DNA from: Alphaproteobacteria bacterium
GTDB taxonomy: Bacteria > Pseudomonadota > Alphaproteobacteria > UBA8366
Direction of reading: 5' to 3'
NCBI GenBank assembly: GCA_028281325.1
Contig: JANQKC010000010.1
Location: 62,001 to 126,000 of the forward strand
Length of the DNA stretch: 64,000 nt
Each line of letters opens with the position of its first letter. Position 1 is the first letter of the stretch. Positions 9,308 through 18,316 of this stretch are shown piece by piece. The position numbers and the translations under genes are program-made. Under the pieces are notes generated by a model. The model was not told the DNA's origin, did not search any database, and worked only from the letters and a program-made list of their open reading frames with translations.

Positions 9308-9423
9308 ATGGAACGGGGCCTGGTAGCGAAAACCGCCATGGCCACCGGTATATCGTGAGCCTGCGCGCGTCCTGGGTGAACGGCGTCGTGCTACAGGTGG
9401 ATGGCGGCGACCATCTGCGGTAG
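9308..9423 (+). pseudogene. Remnant of a short-chain dehydrogenase/reductase with its centre deleted
   Basis: Two pieces of one SDR gene lie end to end. An ATG at 9308 after CAGGGAGGAAT encodes 16 residues ending KTAMATGIS, matching the start of an SDR up to the TGxxxGxG cofactor loop. Overlapping its TGA by two bases, in another frame, 22 codons from 9355 encode WVNGVVLQVDGGDHLR and a stop at 9421-9423. That is the classic SDR C-terminus (tGxxlxVDGG). About 200 codons between them, including the catalytic SYK residues, are missing. The good ribosome site and both authentic ends argue for decay by internal deletion rather than chance. Confidence 0.65.
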
Positions 9424-9464
9424 ACCTACCGTGCGGTAGACCTACTGTGCGGTAAACCTACCAA
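9417..9464. repeat. 16-bp tandem repeat, about three units
   Basis: Three consecutive 16-base units begin GCGGTAGACCTACCGT (9417-9432), then a copy with one change (9433-9448), then a more diverged copy (9449-9464). The first unit contains the stop codon of the SDR remnant and the array ends about 20 bases before the ribosome site of the next gene. It looks like replication-slippage expansion; no protein-binding role is evident. Confidence 0.75.
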
Positions 9465-9506
9465 CCGAACCGGAACCAGAAACGATCCCCCAGGAGAGAC
9501 ATAAGC

Positions 9507-10283
9507 ATGAGCGACGCCGGCGTTATCACCGAATTCGAGACCTGCGGCGACGGACGCTTGGCGCGGGTTACCCTGCAGAACGCCAAACGGGCCAACTGCC
9601 TGAGCACCGCCCTGATCAACCAATTGCGCGACGCGTTCCTGGCTTTGGCGGAGGACGACAGCCTGCGGGTCGCGGTGCTGACCGGCGCCGGCGAACGGTC
9701 CTTCATCGCAGGCGCGGACCTCAACGAACTCGGCACCGCCGACCCAGGTGCGGCACGCGCCTTCATCAGCGGGTTGCAGAGAATGCATCAGGCGATCCGC
9801 GACCTGCCGGTGCCGGTGATCGCGCGGATCAACGGCGCGTGTTTCGGCGCGGGCCTGGAAACGGCGGCGAGCTGCGACCTGCGGATCGCGTCGGACAACG
9901 CCAAGCTGGGCATGCCCGAAGTCGTTATCGACATCCCGTCGGTGATTGAGGCGGCACTGTTCCCCAGGCTGATCGGCTGGGGCCGAACGGCGTGGCTGCT
10001 CTATCGCGGCGACCCGATCGACGCGGCCACCGCCCTGGACTGGGGCTTGGTGGAGAAAGTCGCGAGCCCCGACGCACTGGACGACGCGGTCGACGAACTG
10101 GCCGGCGTGATCGGCCGCAACGGGTCGACCGGCATCCGCCTGCAGAAGAAGTTGATGCGCGATTGGGAGCGAATGTCACTGGACGACGGCGTCGCCGCGG
10201 GGATCGAGTCCCTTACCGAAGCCTACAGGAGCGGCGATCCCACCGGCTATATCGCCGCCTATCGCCAAGAAAAATCAGTGTGA
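9507..10283 (+). CDS. Enoyl-CoA hydratase/isomerase family protein
   Basis: The 258-residue product has the crotonase layout: oxyanion-hole segment FIAGADLNEL at about 71-80, then INGACFGAGLETAASCDLRI with the Glu of the first catalytic position, then LGMPEVVIDIP with the second Glu. These fit hydration of an enoyl-CoA or a related isomerase or hydrolase reaction. The C-terminus has the usual helical trimerisation region. The ATG follows CAGGAGAGACATAAGC. The gene lies with the following PPOX gene on the plus strand, inside an otherwise minus-strand translation block. It is typical of an accessory catabolic insertion next to an SDR remnant. Confidence 0.85.
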   Translation: MSDAGVITEFETCGDGRLARVTLQNAKRANCLSTALINQLRDAFLALAEDDSLRVAVLTGAGERSFIAGADLNELGTADPGAARAFISGLQRMHQAIRDLPVPVIARINGACFGAGLETAASCDLRIASDNAKLGMPEVVIDIPSVIEAALFPRLIGWGRTAWLLYRGDPIDAATALDWGLVEKVASPDALDDAVDELAGVIGRNGSTGIRLQKKLMRDWERMSLDDGVAAGIESLTEAYRSGDPTGYIAAYRQEKSV

Positions 10284-10319
10284 TAGACTTGCTCGGCCCG
10301 GAAACAGAGGACGCACGGA

Positions 10320-10937
10320 ATGCCCGATGATCGCGTAACGACGGAAAGCCAACTGCGGGAAACCTACAAGCAGCCCGCCGGCAACTCGGTCAAAAAAGAA
10401 CTGGATCACCTGGACAAGCATTGTCGTGCTTTCCTGAAACTGTCGCCCTTCTGCGTGCTCGCCACGGCGGACCCGGACGGCAAGGTCGACGCCTCGCCGC
10501 GCGGGGATCATCCGGGGTTCGTCGAGGCGGTGGACGAGCATACGGTGCTGCTGCCCGACAGGCCGGGCAACAACCGGCTCGACTCCCTGGGCAATGTCGT
10601 TGAGCACCCGGAAGTCGGAATGCTGTTTATGGTGCCGGGCTTCAACGAAACGCTGCGGATCAACGGCACGGCGGAGGTATTGCGCGAACCGGCGCTCTGC
10701 GCGCGCTTCGCGGTCGACGGGAAGCCTGCCCGGTCGGTGCTGCGCGTCCATGTGCGGGAGGTGTTCTTCCATTGCGCCAAGGCGTTCCTGAGGTCGCGGC
10801 TTTGGGACGCCGACGCCCAGCAGGACCGTAAGAGCTTTCCCAGTTTCGGGACGATCCTCTCCGACCAGACGAAAGGCGGCGAACCCGCCGAAATCGACGC
10901 CTATATCGAGGAACGCAAGAAAACGCACATGTGGTGA
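10320..10937 (+). CDS. Pyridoxamine 5'-phosphate oxidase-like flavoprotein (split-barrel family)
   Basis: The 205-residue product contains the split beta-barrel flavin-binding signature: FCVLATADPDGKVDASPRG at about residues 42-60, then VLLPDRPGNNRLDSLGN and GMLFMVPGFNETLRINGTA. This resembles the subgroup annotated in databases as MSMEG_1061-type PPOX flavoproteins, which bind FMN; some relatives in the wider superfamily use F420. Because the window also encodes F420 synthesis, the cofactor deserves a test. It starts 36 bases after the hydratase gene and is probably co-transcribed with it. The physiological substrate is unknown. Confidence 0.8.
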   Translation: MPDDRVTTESQLRETYKQPAGNSVKKELDHLDKHCRAFLKLSPFCVLATADPDGKVDASPRGDHPGFVEAVDEHTVLLPDRPGNNRLDSLGNVVEHPEVGMLFMVPGFNETLRINGTAEVLREPALCARFAVDGKPARSVLRVHVREVFFHCAKAFLRSRLWDADAQQDRKSFPSFGTILSDQTKGGEPAEIDAYIEERKKTHMW

Positions 10938-11033
10938 CGCCGCCGGCATGCGTTCAGCGGCGGTGCAGGCGCAGGTCTGAAATCTCGGCGGCGGGGCGTT
11001 GCGTCAGAAGTCGTCGAAGCCGGGAACGGCGCG

Positions 11034-11570
11034 TCAGCGCGGCGCCAGCACCATGATCATCTGACGGCCTTCCATGGTCGGCATCTGTTCGACCTTGGCC
11101 ATTTCCTCGGTCTCGGTGCGGACGCGGTCGAGCACTTTCATGCCCAGATGCTGATGCACCATCTCGCGGCCGCGGAACCGCAAGGTTACCTTGACCTTAT
11201 CGCCATCTTCGAGAAAGCGGCGCATTGCCTTCATCTTCACGTCGTAGTCGTGCTGCTCGATGTTGGGTCGGAATTTGACCTCCTTCACATCGATCGTCTT
11301 CTGCTTCTTGCGCGCTTCGCTCTTTTTCTTCTGGGTTTCGTATTTCAGCTTGCCGTAGTCGAGAATCTTGCAGACCGGCGGCGTTACGTTCGGCGCAACC
11401 TCCACGAGGTCCAGACCGACATCGCCGGCCTTTAAGATCGCTTCCCGGGTCGGGACGACCCCAAGCTGATTTCCATCCTGATCAATAAGGCGGACTTCAT
11501 CCACTCTAATGTCATCGTTGACGCGTGGTCCCTCCCGGACCGGCGGCGCCGTCATTGGTCGTCTGGCTAT
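11034..11570 (-). CDS. infC: Translation initiation factor IF-3, probable ATA start codon
   Basis: The product covers both IF-3 domains: N-terminal [20 protein letters not shown], a Lys-rich linker ([20 protein letters not shown]) and the C-terminal [13 protein letters not shown] region. IF-3 blocks subunit joining and checks the start codon. No well-placed ATG, GTG or TTG gives the family's usual N-terminus. An ATA at 11568-11570, about 7 bases after GAGGA, gives (M)[17 protein letters not shown], the usual alphaproteobacterial beginning and a 178-residue protein. An ATG at 11555 would lose five residues; an upstream ATG at 11609 adds thirteen atypical residues. Rare starts in infC are known to allow autoregulation by IF-3. 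Confidence 0.9.
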   Translation of the reverse strand: MARRPMTAPPVREGPRVNDDIRVDEVRLIDQDGNQLGVVPTREAILKAGDVGLDLVEVAPNVTPPVCKILDYGKLKYETQKKKSEARKKQKTIDVKEVKFRPNIEQHDYDVKMKAMRRFLEDGDKVKVTLRFRGREMVHQHLGMKVLDRVRTETEEMAKVEQMPTMEGRQMIMVLAPR

Positions 11571-11632
11571 AGAACCATCCTCATCATTGTTGACGATAAA
11601 CGGGGGCACCCGCCCCGCATCGGCCGGCCAGT

Positions 11633-13585
11633 CTACCCGCCCGGCAGTACCGATTCCTTAACAAGTCTATGAATTGCTTCATCGAGCGCAAGAATTTCTT
11701 GCTGTTTTCCGCCGAGTCGGCGCACCGCGACGGTCCCTTCCTCGGCTTCCCGGTTCCCCACGACGAAGATCGCCGGGATTTTCGAATGGGAATGCTCTCT
11801 CACTTTATAGTTAATTTTCTCATTCCGCGTATCGATTTCCACCCGCAATCCCGCTTCCACACAGGCTTTCCGCACATCCTCGGCATAAGCGTCGGCATCG
11901 TTGGTGATCGTCGCGATGACCGCCTGCACCGGGGCGAGCCACATCGGCATACGGCCCGCGTAATGCTCGATCAGAACGCCCAGGAACCGCTCGAACGAGC
12001 CCAGAATCGCGCGATGCAGCATCACCGGCCGGTGTTTTTGCCCGTCTTCGCCCACATAACTCGCGTCCAGACGCTCCGGCAGCACGAAATCCACCTGCAG
12101 CGTGCCGCACTGCCAGTCCCGCCCGATGGTGTCGCGCAGCACGAATTCCAGCTTGGGGCCGTAGAAGGCGCCCTCGCCGGGATTCAGCGTGTAGTCGAGG
12201 CCCGCGGCCTCGGTCGCCTCCATCAGCGCGGCCTCGGCCTTGTCCCAGACCGCATCCTCGCCGGCGCGCACCTGGGGCCGGTCGGAGAATTTCACCACCA
12301 CGTCGTCGAAGCCGAAATCCTTGTAGATCGAGGTCAACAGTTCGCAGAAGGCCTGCGTCTCGCTGACGATCTGATCTTCGGTGCAGAAGATATGCGCGTC
12401 GTCCTGGGTGAAGGCGCGCACGCGCATCAGGCCGTGCAACGCGCCCGACGGCTCGTTGCGGTGGCAGGACCCGAACTCGGCCATGCGGATCGGCAGGTCG
12501 CGATAGCTCTTCAGTCCTTGCCGGAAAATTTGCACGTGGCAGGGGCAGTTCATCGGTTTCAGCGCGAGCGTCCGGTCGCCTTCGTCTTCCGCCGTGAACA
12601 TATGCTCGCGGAATTTTTCCCAATGCCCCGACTCTTCCCACAGCGTGCGGTCGACGAGTTGCGGCGTCTTCACTTCCTCATACCCGGCCTGCTCAAGCCG
12701 TTTCCGCATGTAGGTTTCCGCGATGCGGTAGAGCGTCCAGCCTTTCGGGTGCCAGAAGATGCTGCCGACCGCCTCTTCCTGGATGTGGAACAGGTCCATT
12801 TCCCGGCCGAGACGGCGATGGTCGCGCTTTTCCGCTTCTTCCAGGCGCCGCAGATAGGCCTTGAGTTCCTTGTCGGTCCGCCAGCAGGTGCCGTAGATGC
12901 GCTGAAGCTGCGGGTTGTTGGCGTCGCCGCGCCAGTAGGCCCCGGCCAGCTTCATCAGCTTGAACGATTTGCCGAGCTTGCCGGTGGACGCGAGATGCGG
13001 CCCGGTGCACAGGTCGAGCCAGTCGCCCTGCCGGTAGATCGAGATGTCCTCGCCCTCCGGCAGCGTCGCCACATGCTCGGCCTTGAAGGTCTCGCCAATC
13101 TTCTCGAAATGCGCCACCGCGTCGGCCCGGTCCCAGACCTCGCGCGTGATCGCCTCGTCCCGGTCGACGATCTCGGCCATGCGTTTCTCGATCGCCGCAA
13201 AATCGTCCGGCGTGAATGGCTCCTCGCGATGGAAGTCGTAGTAGAACCCGTCCTCGATCGCCGGGCCGAACGTGATCTGCGTGCCGGGGAACAGTTCCTG
13301 CACCGCCTCGGCCAGGACATGCGCGCAGTCATGCCGCAGCACTTCCAGCGCGTCCTCGCTGTCGCGGGTCACGATCTCGAGCGCCGCGTCGCCGGTAATC
13401 TCGTAGGACAGGTCGCGCAGCACGCCGTCCACCTTGACCACGAGTGCCGCTTTGGCGAGGCCCGGTCCGATGTCGGCGGCGATCTGACCGCCGGTCACGG
13501 CGCCGCCATACGTTCGCACGCTGCCGTCCGGCAACGTGATGGCGACCTGACCGTTTGCGGACCCCGCGGGAGCACTTTCCGACAT
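11633..13585 (-). CDS. thrS: Threonine--tRNA ligase
   Basis: The 650-residue product has the standard order: N-terminal TGS domain (about 10-75), the editing domain with the [16 protein letters not shown] segment (His-rich zinc-like site), the class II core with [35 protein letters not shown] and [20 protein letters not shown], and an anticodon-binding C-terminus starting near [12 protein letters not shown]. The start follows AGGAATAACG. Length is usual. It lies 62 bases before infC, the classical thrS-infC arrangement. Confidence 0.97.
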   Translation of the reverse strand: MSESAPAGSANGQVAITLPDGSVRTYGGAVTGGQIAADIGPGLAKAALVVKVDGVLRDLSYEITGDAALEIVTRDSEDALEVLRHDCAHVLAEAVQELFPGTQITFGPAIEDGFYYDFHREEPFTPDDFAAIEKRMAEIVDRDEAITREVWDRADAVAHFEKIGETFKAEHVATLPEGEDISIYRQGDWLDLCTGPHLASTGKLGKSFKLMKLAGAYWRGDANNPQLQRIYGTCWRTDKELKAYLRRLEEAEKRDHRRLGREMDLFHIQEEAVGSIFWHPKGWTLYRIAETYMRKRLEQAGYEEVKTPQLVDRTLWEESGHWEKFREHMFTAEDEGDRTLALKPMNCPCHVQIFRQGLKSYRDLPIRMAEFGSCHRNEPSGALHGLMRVRAFTQDDAHIFCTEDQIVSETQAFCELLTSIYKDFGFDDVVVKFSDRPQVRAGEDAVWDKAEAALMEATEAAGLDYTLNPGEGAFYGPKLEFVLRDTIGRDWQCGTLQVDFVLPERLDASYVGEDGQKHRPVMLHRAILGSFERFLGVLIEHYAGRMPMWLAPVQAVIATITNDADAYAEDVRKACVEAGLRVEIDTRNEKINYKVREHSHSKIPAIFVVGNREAEEGTVAVRRLGGKQQEILALDEAIHRLVKESVLPGG

Positions 13586-13640
13586 CGTTATTCCTGTTTC
13601 AAAATCAATACGCCCGCCGTCGCGCGGGCAGGGTCACCGT

Positions 13641-14561
13641 TTAACCCAAGCGCAGAACGGCTTCAACCTCATCGACAGCCAAACCGTCCAGCGACGGCCG
13701 GCGCAGAATGGTTACATCCGCGCCCCGTTGGGCGCAAAGGGACGGGTTCGAGGCGTCCGAGAACAACACGACCGACCGGCATCCGACCGCCGCCGCGATA
13801 TGCATCGGCCCGGTATCGTTGCCGACCGCCGCGACGGCGCGCCGCGCCAGACCACCGACCTGCAACAGCGACGTTCGGCCGATCAGACTGTAGCCGTCCG
13901 GACAATCCCGCAGGATCGCCGCCACCGCGTCCGCGTCTTCCGGCCCGCCGACGATGACCGGCCGCAGCCCTTGCTCTGCAAGTCGGTTCGCCAGCGCCGC
14001 GTATCGATCGGCCGGCCAGCGTTTCTCGGGGCGATGCGCAGCCCCACCGGGCGCGAACAACACGAACCGGCCGGAGACGCCCAGCCCGTCGACCGGCGCA
14101 TCGAACCAGGTCAAGTCGGGCGCGGGCACCGATGCAATCCCCGCCCGCGCCAATTGTTCGGCCTGCCGTTCGATCGTATGCATATGGTCGCGACCGGGGT
14201 TGGCGTGCGGATGCGAACATCCGGGCGCGATACCCGACCATTCCGGCCGCGCGCCGCGCATCAGGCGGAAGTACCAGCCGGACCGGTCGGAGGTCTGCAG
14301 GTCATAGACCCGAGAGAAGTCGGCGTCGATCAGTTTACGGCGGAACGCCCAGAGCCGACCAAGCGCGAAAACCGGCATGCGGTCATCGATCCAAACCGCA
14401 TCGACATAACCGCTCGCCTCGGCCAGCGGCCGATATGGCGGGGTGGTCAGCAGCGTGATCCGGGCATCGGGATGGTGCCGCCGGATTGCCTGCAACGGCC
14501 CCAAGGCTTGAACGAAGTCGCCCAGCGCGCCGAGCTTTATGACGAGGAGATTTTCAGCCAC
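13641..14561 (-). CDS. Glycosyltransferase family 9 (heptosyltransferase-like)
   Basis: The 306-residue product reads VIKLGALGDFVQALGPLQAI near the N-terminus and VGNDTGPMHIAAAVG in the C-terminal domain, both hallmarks of ADP-heptose:LPS transferases and related GT9 enzymes. An FAPGGAAHRPEKRWPADRY segment lies between them. Such enzymes add heptose or related sugars to the lipopolysaccharide core on the cytoplasmic face of the inner membrane. A GTG at 14561, four bases after the stop of the upstream glycosyltransferase, is chosen as start because it places the first strand directly at the N-terminus. The tight spacing implies translational coupling. Confidence 0.88.
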   Translation of the reverse strand: MAENLLVIKLGALGDFVQALGPLQAIRRHHPDARITLLTTPPYRPLAEASGYVDAVWIDDRMPVFALGRLWAFRRKLIDADFSRVYDLQTSDRSGWYFRLMRGARPEWSGIAPGCSHPHANPGRDHMHTIERQAEQLARAGIASVPAPDLTWFDAPVDGLGVSGRFVLFAPGGAAHRPEKRWPADRYAALANRLAEQGLRPVIVGGPEDADAVAAILRDCPDGYSLIGRTSLLQVGGLARRAVAAVGNDTGPMHIAAAVGCRSVVLFSDASNPSLCAQRGADVTILRRPSLDGLAVDEVEAVLRLG

Positions 14562-14565
14562 CGCA

Positions 14566-15762
14566 TCACGCCATGGCGCGGGCCTGTTCGACCGCCATTT
14601 CCGACAGAAGCTCGCGGTAGACGTCAAGCGTCTTCACGCACATCAGCTCGGTCGAGAAATTGTCCTGAACATTGCGGATCGCGGCGTCGGCCAGCGTCTC
14701 GCGCTGTCCGGTTTCCAGCGACAATGCATGGTCGAGGGCGATCGACAGCGAGTCCGCATCGCCGGGCTGGAACAACCAGCCCGTTTGATCGGGAATGACG
14801 AGTTCCCGGCTAGCGCCATGCCCCGCCGCGACAATCGGCTTGCCCATCGCCTGCGCCTCCACCATGACCCGGCCGAACGCTTCCGGGTCGGTGGAGGCCG
14901 ACACGACCACGTCGGCCAGCATGTAGGCGGCGGGCATATCCGTGCAATCGCCGACGAAATGCACGACGTTCTCCAGCCCTTTCGCCGTGACCCGGCGTTC
15001 CAGCTCGCGGCGATAGCCGCCGCCGCTCCGGTCCTCGCCCACGATCAGGCAGCGCACATTCGGGTTGTCGAGACGGCTTAACGCGTCGATCAGCAGCGCC
15101 TGCCCCTTCCAGCGAGTCAGCCGGCCCGGCAGCATCACCACCGGCACGTCATCCGGCAGCCGCCAGTCCGTCGCCAGCTTGATGACTCGGGCCGCCGGCA
15201 CGATGCGCGGGTCGAAATACCGCAAATCCGCGCCCCGGTGGATGACCCGGATACGCCGTTTCTCGACCTTGTAATGCCTCTCGATATGATCGGCGATGAA
15301 CCGCGAAATCGCGATGACCCGGTCGCCCTTGGTCATCACCGAGTTGTAGAACTTCTTGATCGGCGTCCGGAAGTTATAGGTGCCGTGAAAGGTGGTCACG
15401 AAGCGGGCCTTCATCCGTCGGCAGGCGTAATAGGCCGACCATGCGGGGGCGCGGCTGCGCGCGTGGACGATATCGACCCCTTCCGCCCCGATCAGCGCGG
15501 CGAGGGCATCGATATTGGCATGCATGATGATCGGATTCTTGGACTGCAGCGGCAGTTCGACATGTTCCGCGCCAACCCGCTGCAGGTCGTGTGCCATGCG
15601 GCCGCCGCGCGACGCGACCAAGGCCCGGCCGCCGGCCGCGACGATCGCCTCGGCTATGTCCACGGTCCCGCGTTCGACGCCGCCGGTATTCAGAGCCGGC
15701 AAGACCTGCAGAACCACGGGCGCGCGCGCCGATACGGCGCTGGTCTCCAGATTGTCGGCCAT
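14566..15762 (-). CDS. Glycosyltransferase family 4
   Basis: The 398-residue product is a GT-B fold enzyme: N-terminal glycine loop LQVLPALNTGGVERGTVDI, acceptor-domain segment VHARSRAPAWSAYYACRR, then the donor domain with LPGRLTRWKGQALLIDAL and the EX7E motif in EAFGRVMVEAQAMGKPIV. GT4 enzymes transfer sugars from nucleotide donors with retention. The ATG at 15762 follows GGAGGGA; twelve more in-frame codons upstream are not needed. With the GT9 gene immediately downstream it probably builds LPS core or another envelope glycan. Donor and acceptor are not visible. It is divergent from the hydrolase at 15815. Confidence 0.9.
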   Translation of the reverse strand: MADNLETSAVSARAPVVLQVLPALNTGGVERGTVDIAEAIVAAGGRALVASRGGRMAHDLQRVGAEHVELPLQSKNPIIMHANIDALAALIGAEGVDIVHARSRAPAWSAYYACRRMKARFVTTFHGTYNFRTPIKKFYNSVMTKGDRVIAISRFIADHIERHYKVEKRRIRVIHRGADLRYFDPRIVPAARVIKLATDWRLPDDVPVVMLPGRLTRWKGQALLIDALSRLDNPNVRCLIVGEDRSGGGYRRELERRVTAKGLENVVHFVGDCTDMPAAYMLADVVVSASTDPEAFGRVMVEAQAMGKPIVAAGHGASRELVIPDQTGWLFQPGDADSLSIALDHALSLETGQRETLADAAIRNVQDNFSTELMCVKTLDVYRELLSEMAVEQARAMA

Positions 15763-15814
15763 GATACGGTCCCTCCGGCAGCCACGACGGGCCTGCAAGG
15801 AAAGGACATATCGC

Positions 15815-16576
15815 TTGACGCGACCAGCGGCAACTCTGCAACGTGGCGACGGCGTGTCGATCGCGTATCGTCACACGCCGGGCCACAGCCCCGGCGTATT
15901 GTTCTGCACGGGTTTCAAGTCCGATATGACCGGATCGAAGGCGTTGGCGCTGGAAGCCTTCTGCCGCCAGAACGGCCAGCAATTCACCCGCTTCGACTAT
16001 CAAGGCCATGGCGAGTCGTCCGGCCGCTTCGAGGACGGCACGATCGGCGAATGGCTGGCCGATACGTTGGCGGTGGTCGACGAAGTTACCGAGGGGCCGT
16101 TGATCCTCGTCGGGTCGTCGATGGGCGGTTGGATCGGCCTGTTGACCGCGGTCGCGCGGCCGGACCGGATCAAGGGCTTCGTCGGCATCGCCACCGCAAT
16201 CGACTTTGTCCGGCGCATTTGGGACGGCATCGACGACGACACCCGCGCCTTGTTGGAAACCGAAGGCGTCTGGATGCGGCCATCCGAATACGACCCGGAC
16301 GGCTATCCGATCACCCTGACGCTGATCGAAGAGGGCCGCGACCACTTGCTGATGCCAGGGCCGATCCCGTTCAATGGCGTGGCGCGGCTGCTGCACGGCC
16401 AGCTCGACGACGCGGTGCCATGGCGCGGTTCGTTGGATATCGCCGAGGCGCTGACGAGCACCGACGTCACGGTGACCTGCATCAAGGATGCCGGGCATCG
16501 CCTGTCGCGCGATCAGGACATCGCCCGGATACTCGACGCCACGGCGGAGATCACGGAAGTCCTCAGCGCGCGCTAA
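15815..16576 (+). CDS. Alpha/beta hydrolase, ABHD10-like thioesterase type
   Basis: The 253-residue product has FCTGFKSDMTGSKALALE, FDYQGHGESSGRFEDGTIG, the nucleophile elbow VGSSMGGWIGLL (Ser at about 97), an acid near LDDAVPW and a late DAGHRLSRDQD supplying His. This combination is typical of the ABHD10-like family, known in mammals as mitochondrial acyl-protein thioesterases and common in alphaproteobacteria with undetermined substrates. The frame is open well upstream, but a TTG at 15815, eight bases after AAGGAAAGGA, best fits the family N-terminus. Its end overlaps the convergent SDR gene by four bases. Confidence 0.82.
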   Translation: MTRPAATLQRGDGVSIAYRHTPGHSPGVLFCTGFKSDMTGSKALALEAFCRQNGQQFTRFDYQGHGESSGRFEDGTIGEWLADTLAVVDEVTEGPLILVGSSMGGWIGLLTAVARPDRIKGFVGIATAIDFVRRIWDGIDDDTRALLETEGVWMRPSEYDPDGYPITLTLIEEGRDHLLMPGPIPFNGVARLLHGQLDDAVPWRGSLDIAEALTSTDVTVTCIKDAGHRLSRDQDIARILDATAEITEVLSAR

Positions 16577-17448
16577 GACGACAGCAACCCGCGCAACCCT
16601 TCGCGATAGGTCGGCCATTTCAGGGTCACGCCCAGTTCGTCCTTGATGCGCGCATTGGAGACGCGCTTGTTGTCGCGATAGAAGCTTTGCCCCATCGGCG
16701 ACAGGTCAGCCTGCTCGAAGGGGATTTCGGGCGGCGGATCGACCCCCAGCAGATCGCAGGCAAAAGTGATGACGTCCTGCGGCGGGGCGGCCTCGTCGTC
16801 GCACAGGTTATAGGCCGCGCCGGGATTGGGCGCCGCCATAGAGGCCCGCAAGGTTTGCGCGATGTCGTCACGATGAATGCGGCTGAAGACCTGTCCCGGC
16901 TTGACGACACGCCGCGCGCGCCCGGACCGGACGGTTTCCAAGGCATTGCGGCCGGGGCCGTAGATGCCGGCAAGCCGGAACAAATGCATCGGAACGCCAT
17001 GCCCGCGTCCTAGGGAGAGCCACCCGTCCTCCGCCCGGACGCGGCGCTCGCCGCGCGAACCCGACGGCTGCCGGTCTGACATTTCGTCGACCCAGTCGCC
17101 GCCCCGGTCGCCGTACACCCCGGTCGTCGAGAGGTAACCGGCCCATTCGAGACCGGAACAGGCGGCGATATCCGCGCCATGCAGGTCCAAGGCCGGATCG
17201 CCGTCCGCATCGGGCGGCGCCGACAGCAGCAGATGCGTGGTCCCGGCCAGGGCCGCCTTTGGATCGTCCATCGGCCGGGCGCGGTCGAACAGATAGGCAT
17301 CGATCCCATCGGCCTTGAGCGCCGCGTGCTTCTCCGCGCCGCGGCAGGTGCCGGCGACCGCCCAGCCCTCCGCCCGCACGATATCGACGAGCGCACGCGC
17401 CGAATATCCAAGTCCGAAACAGAAAAGGCGCGGTGGGACGTCGGTCAT
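16573..17448 (-). CDS. SDR-type NAD(P)-binding protein, YeeZ-like
   Basis: The 291-residue product starts with a Rossmann strand and glycine loop (FCFGLGYSARALVDIV). It continues with STTGVYGDRGGDWVDE, where the Ser-Thr-Thr and Tyr positions match extended SDR enzymes, and FRLAGIYGPGRNALE. This is the layout of the YeeZ group of atypical extended SDRs. The reaction is unknown for this group. It converges with the hydrolase (four-base overlap) and is divergent from the TPR gene across 83 bases, which must hold both promoters. Confidence 0.8.
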   Translation of the reverse strand: MTDVPPRLFCFGLGYSARALVDIVRAEGWAVAGTCRGAEKHAALKADGIDAYLFDRARPMDDPKAALAGTTHLLLSAPPDADGDPALDLHGADIAACSGLEWAGYLSTTGVYGDRGGDWVDEMSDRQPSGSRGERRVRAEDGWLSLGRGHGVPMHLFRLAGIYGPGRNALETVRSGRARRVVKPGQVFSRIHRDDIAQTLRASMAAPNPGAAYNLCDDEAAPPQDVITFACDLLGVDPPPEIPFEQADLSPMGQSFYRDNKRVSNARIKDELGVTLKWPTYREGLRGLLSS

Positions 17449-17531
17449 TCAAAGCCTGCCATCATGCAAGGGGTTGATCCTCAACCGGAAAAGACCAATT
17501 TTACGGGAAGCCGGACCAAAGAGACAATACG

Positions 17532-18305
17532 ATGCACCGCGCGGTCGCCCTGTTCCTGTTCGCAATGCTCGTGACCGGATCGCCGACATCGGCGTCGGCG
17601 AGAAGCGACATACCGTTGGATGCCGCCGGGCGCAACGACGATTATGCGGACTGCATGGCCCTCGCGCGGTCATCGCCCACGCAAGGCCTGGCCAAGGCGG
17701 AAGCCTGGCGAAAGCTGGACGGCGGGTTCAGCGCGAAGCACTGCGCCGCGATCGCGCGGGCCGAAATGGGCCAATACGGTATCGCGGCCGAGGCGTTGGA
17801 ATCCCTCGCCTGGGAACTGCCGGAAGCCACGACGGACCGGGTCCGGGCGCAAATCCTGGCGCAAGCGGGTCAAGTGTGGCTGGACGCCCGACAATCCGGT
17901 AAGGCCAACGCCCTGTTGACCACCGCCATCGAACTGGCGCCGAAGGATGCGGAAATCCGAATCGACCGCGCCATGGCGCTGGCCAGTATCGGCCGGTATC
18001 AGGACGCGATCATCGACCTCAGCGCGGCGTTGCTGCTGGACGACCGCTCGATCGATGCTCTCGTTCTGCGGGCCAGCGCATACCGCCACACCGACCGGCC
18101 GGAGCGCGCCATCGACGACATCGAACGCGCCCTCGCCCTAGCGCCGAACCATCCGGAGGCCTTGTTGGAACGCGGTTTGGTGCGGCGCCTGTTCGGGGAC
18201 GAAGCGGGCGCCCACGTCGATTGGCGGCGCATCATCGAGCTTCACCCGGACGCGCCCGCCGCGACCGTCGCCCGCGACAATCTCAACGCCGCGCCGCGGC
18301 GCTAG
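17532..18305 (+). CDS. Periplasmic tetratricopeptide-repeat protein
   Basis: The 257-residue product opens with a signal peptide (MHRAVALFLFAMLVTGSPTS, cleavage near SASA). From about residue 130 to 245 at least three helix pairs follow the 34-residue TPR spacing, with Ala-Gly-Tyr type positions in ALASIGRYQDAIIDLSAALL and ERAIDDIERALALAPNHPEA. The N-terminal half has weaker alpha-helical repeats. TPR proteins are scaffolds; no partner can be read from the sequence. It converges with the FzlA-like gene, with only 11 bases between the stops. Confidence 0.8.
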   Translation: MHRAVALFLFAMLVTGSPTSASARSDIPLDAAGRNDDYADCMALARSSPTQGLAKAEAWRKLDGGFSAKHCAAIARAEMGQYGIAAEALESLAWELPEATTDRVRAQILAQAGQVWLDARQSGKANALLTTAIELAPKDAEIRIDRAMALASIGRYQDAIIDLSAALLLDDRSIDALVLRASAYRHTDRPERAIDDIERALALAPNHPEALLERGLVRRLFGDEAGAHVDWRRIIELHPDAPAATVARDNLNAAPRR

Positions 18306-18316
18306 GGCCTTCGGCG

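Noticed and set aside
9417-9464. Possible CRISPR-like repeat
   Set aside because: The 16-base units are directly adjacent with no spacers and only three copies; it is a simple tandem repeat.
11669-13957. Long open frame opposite thrS
   Set aside because: Same high-GC antisense artefact; thrS has all its motifs.
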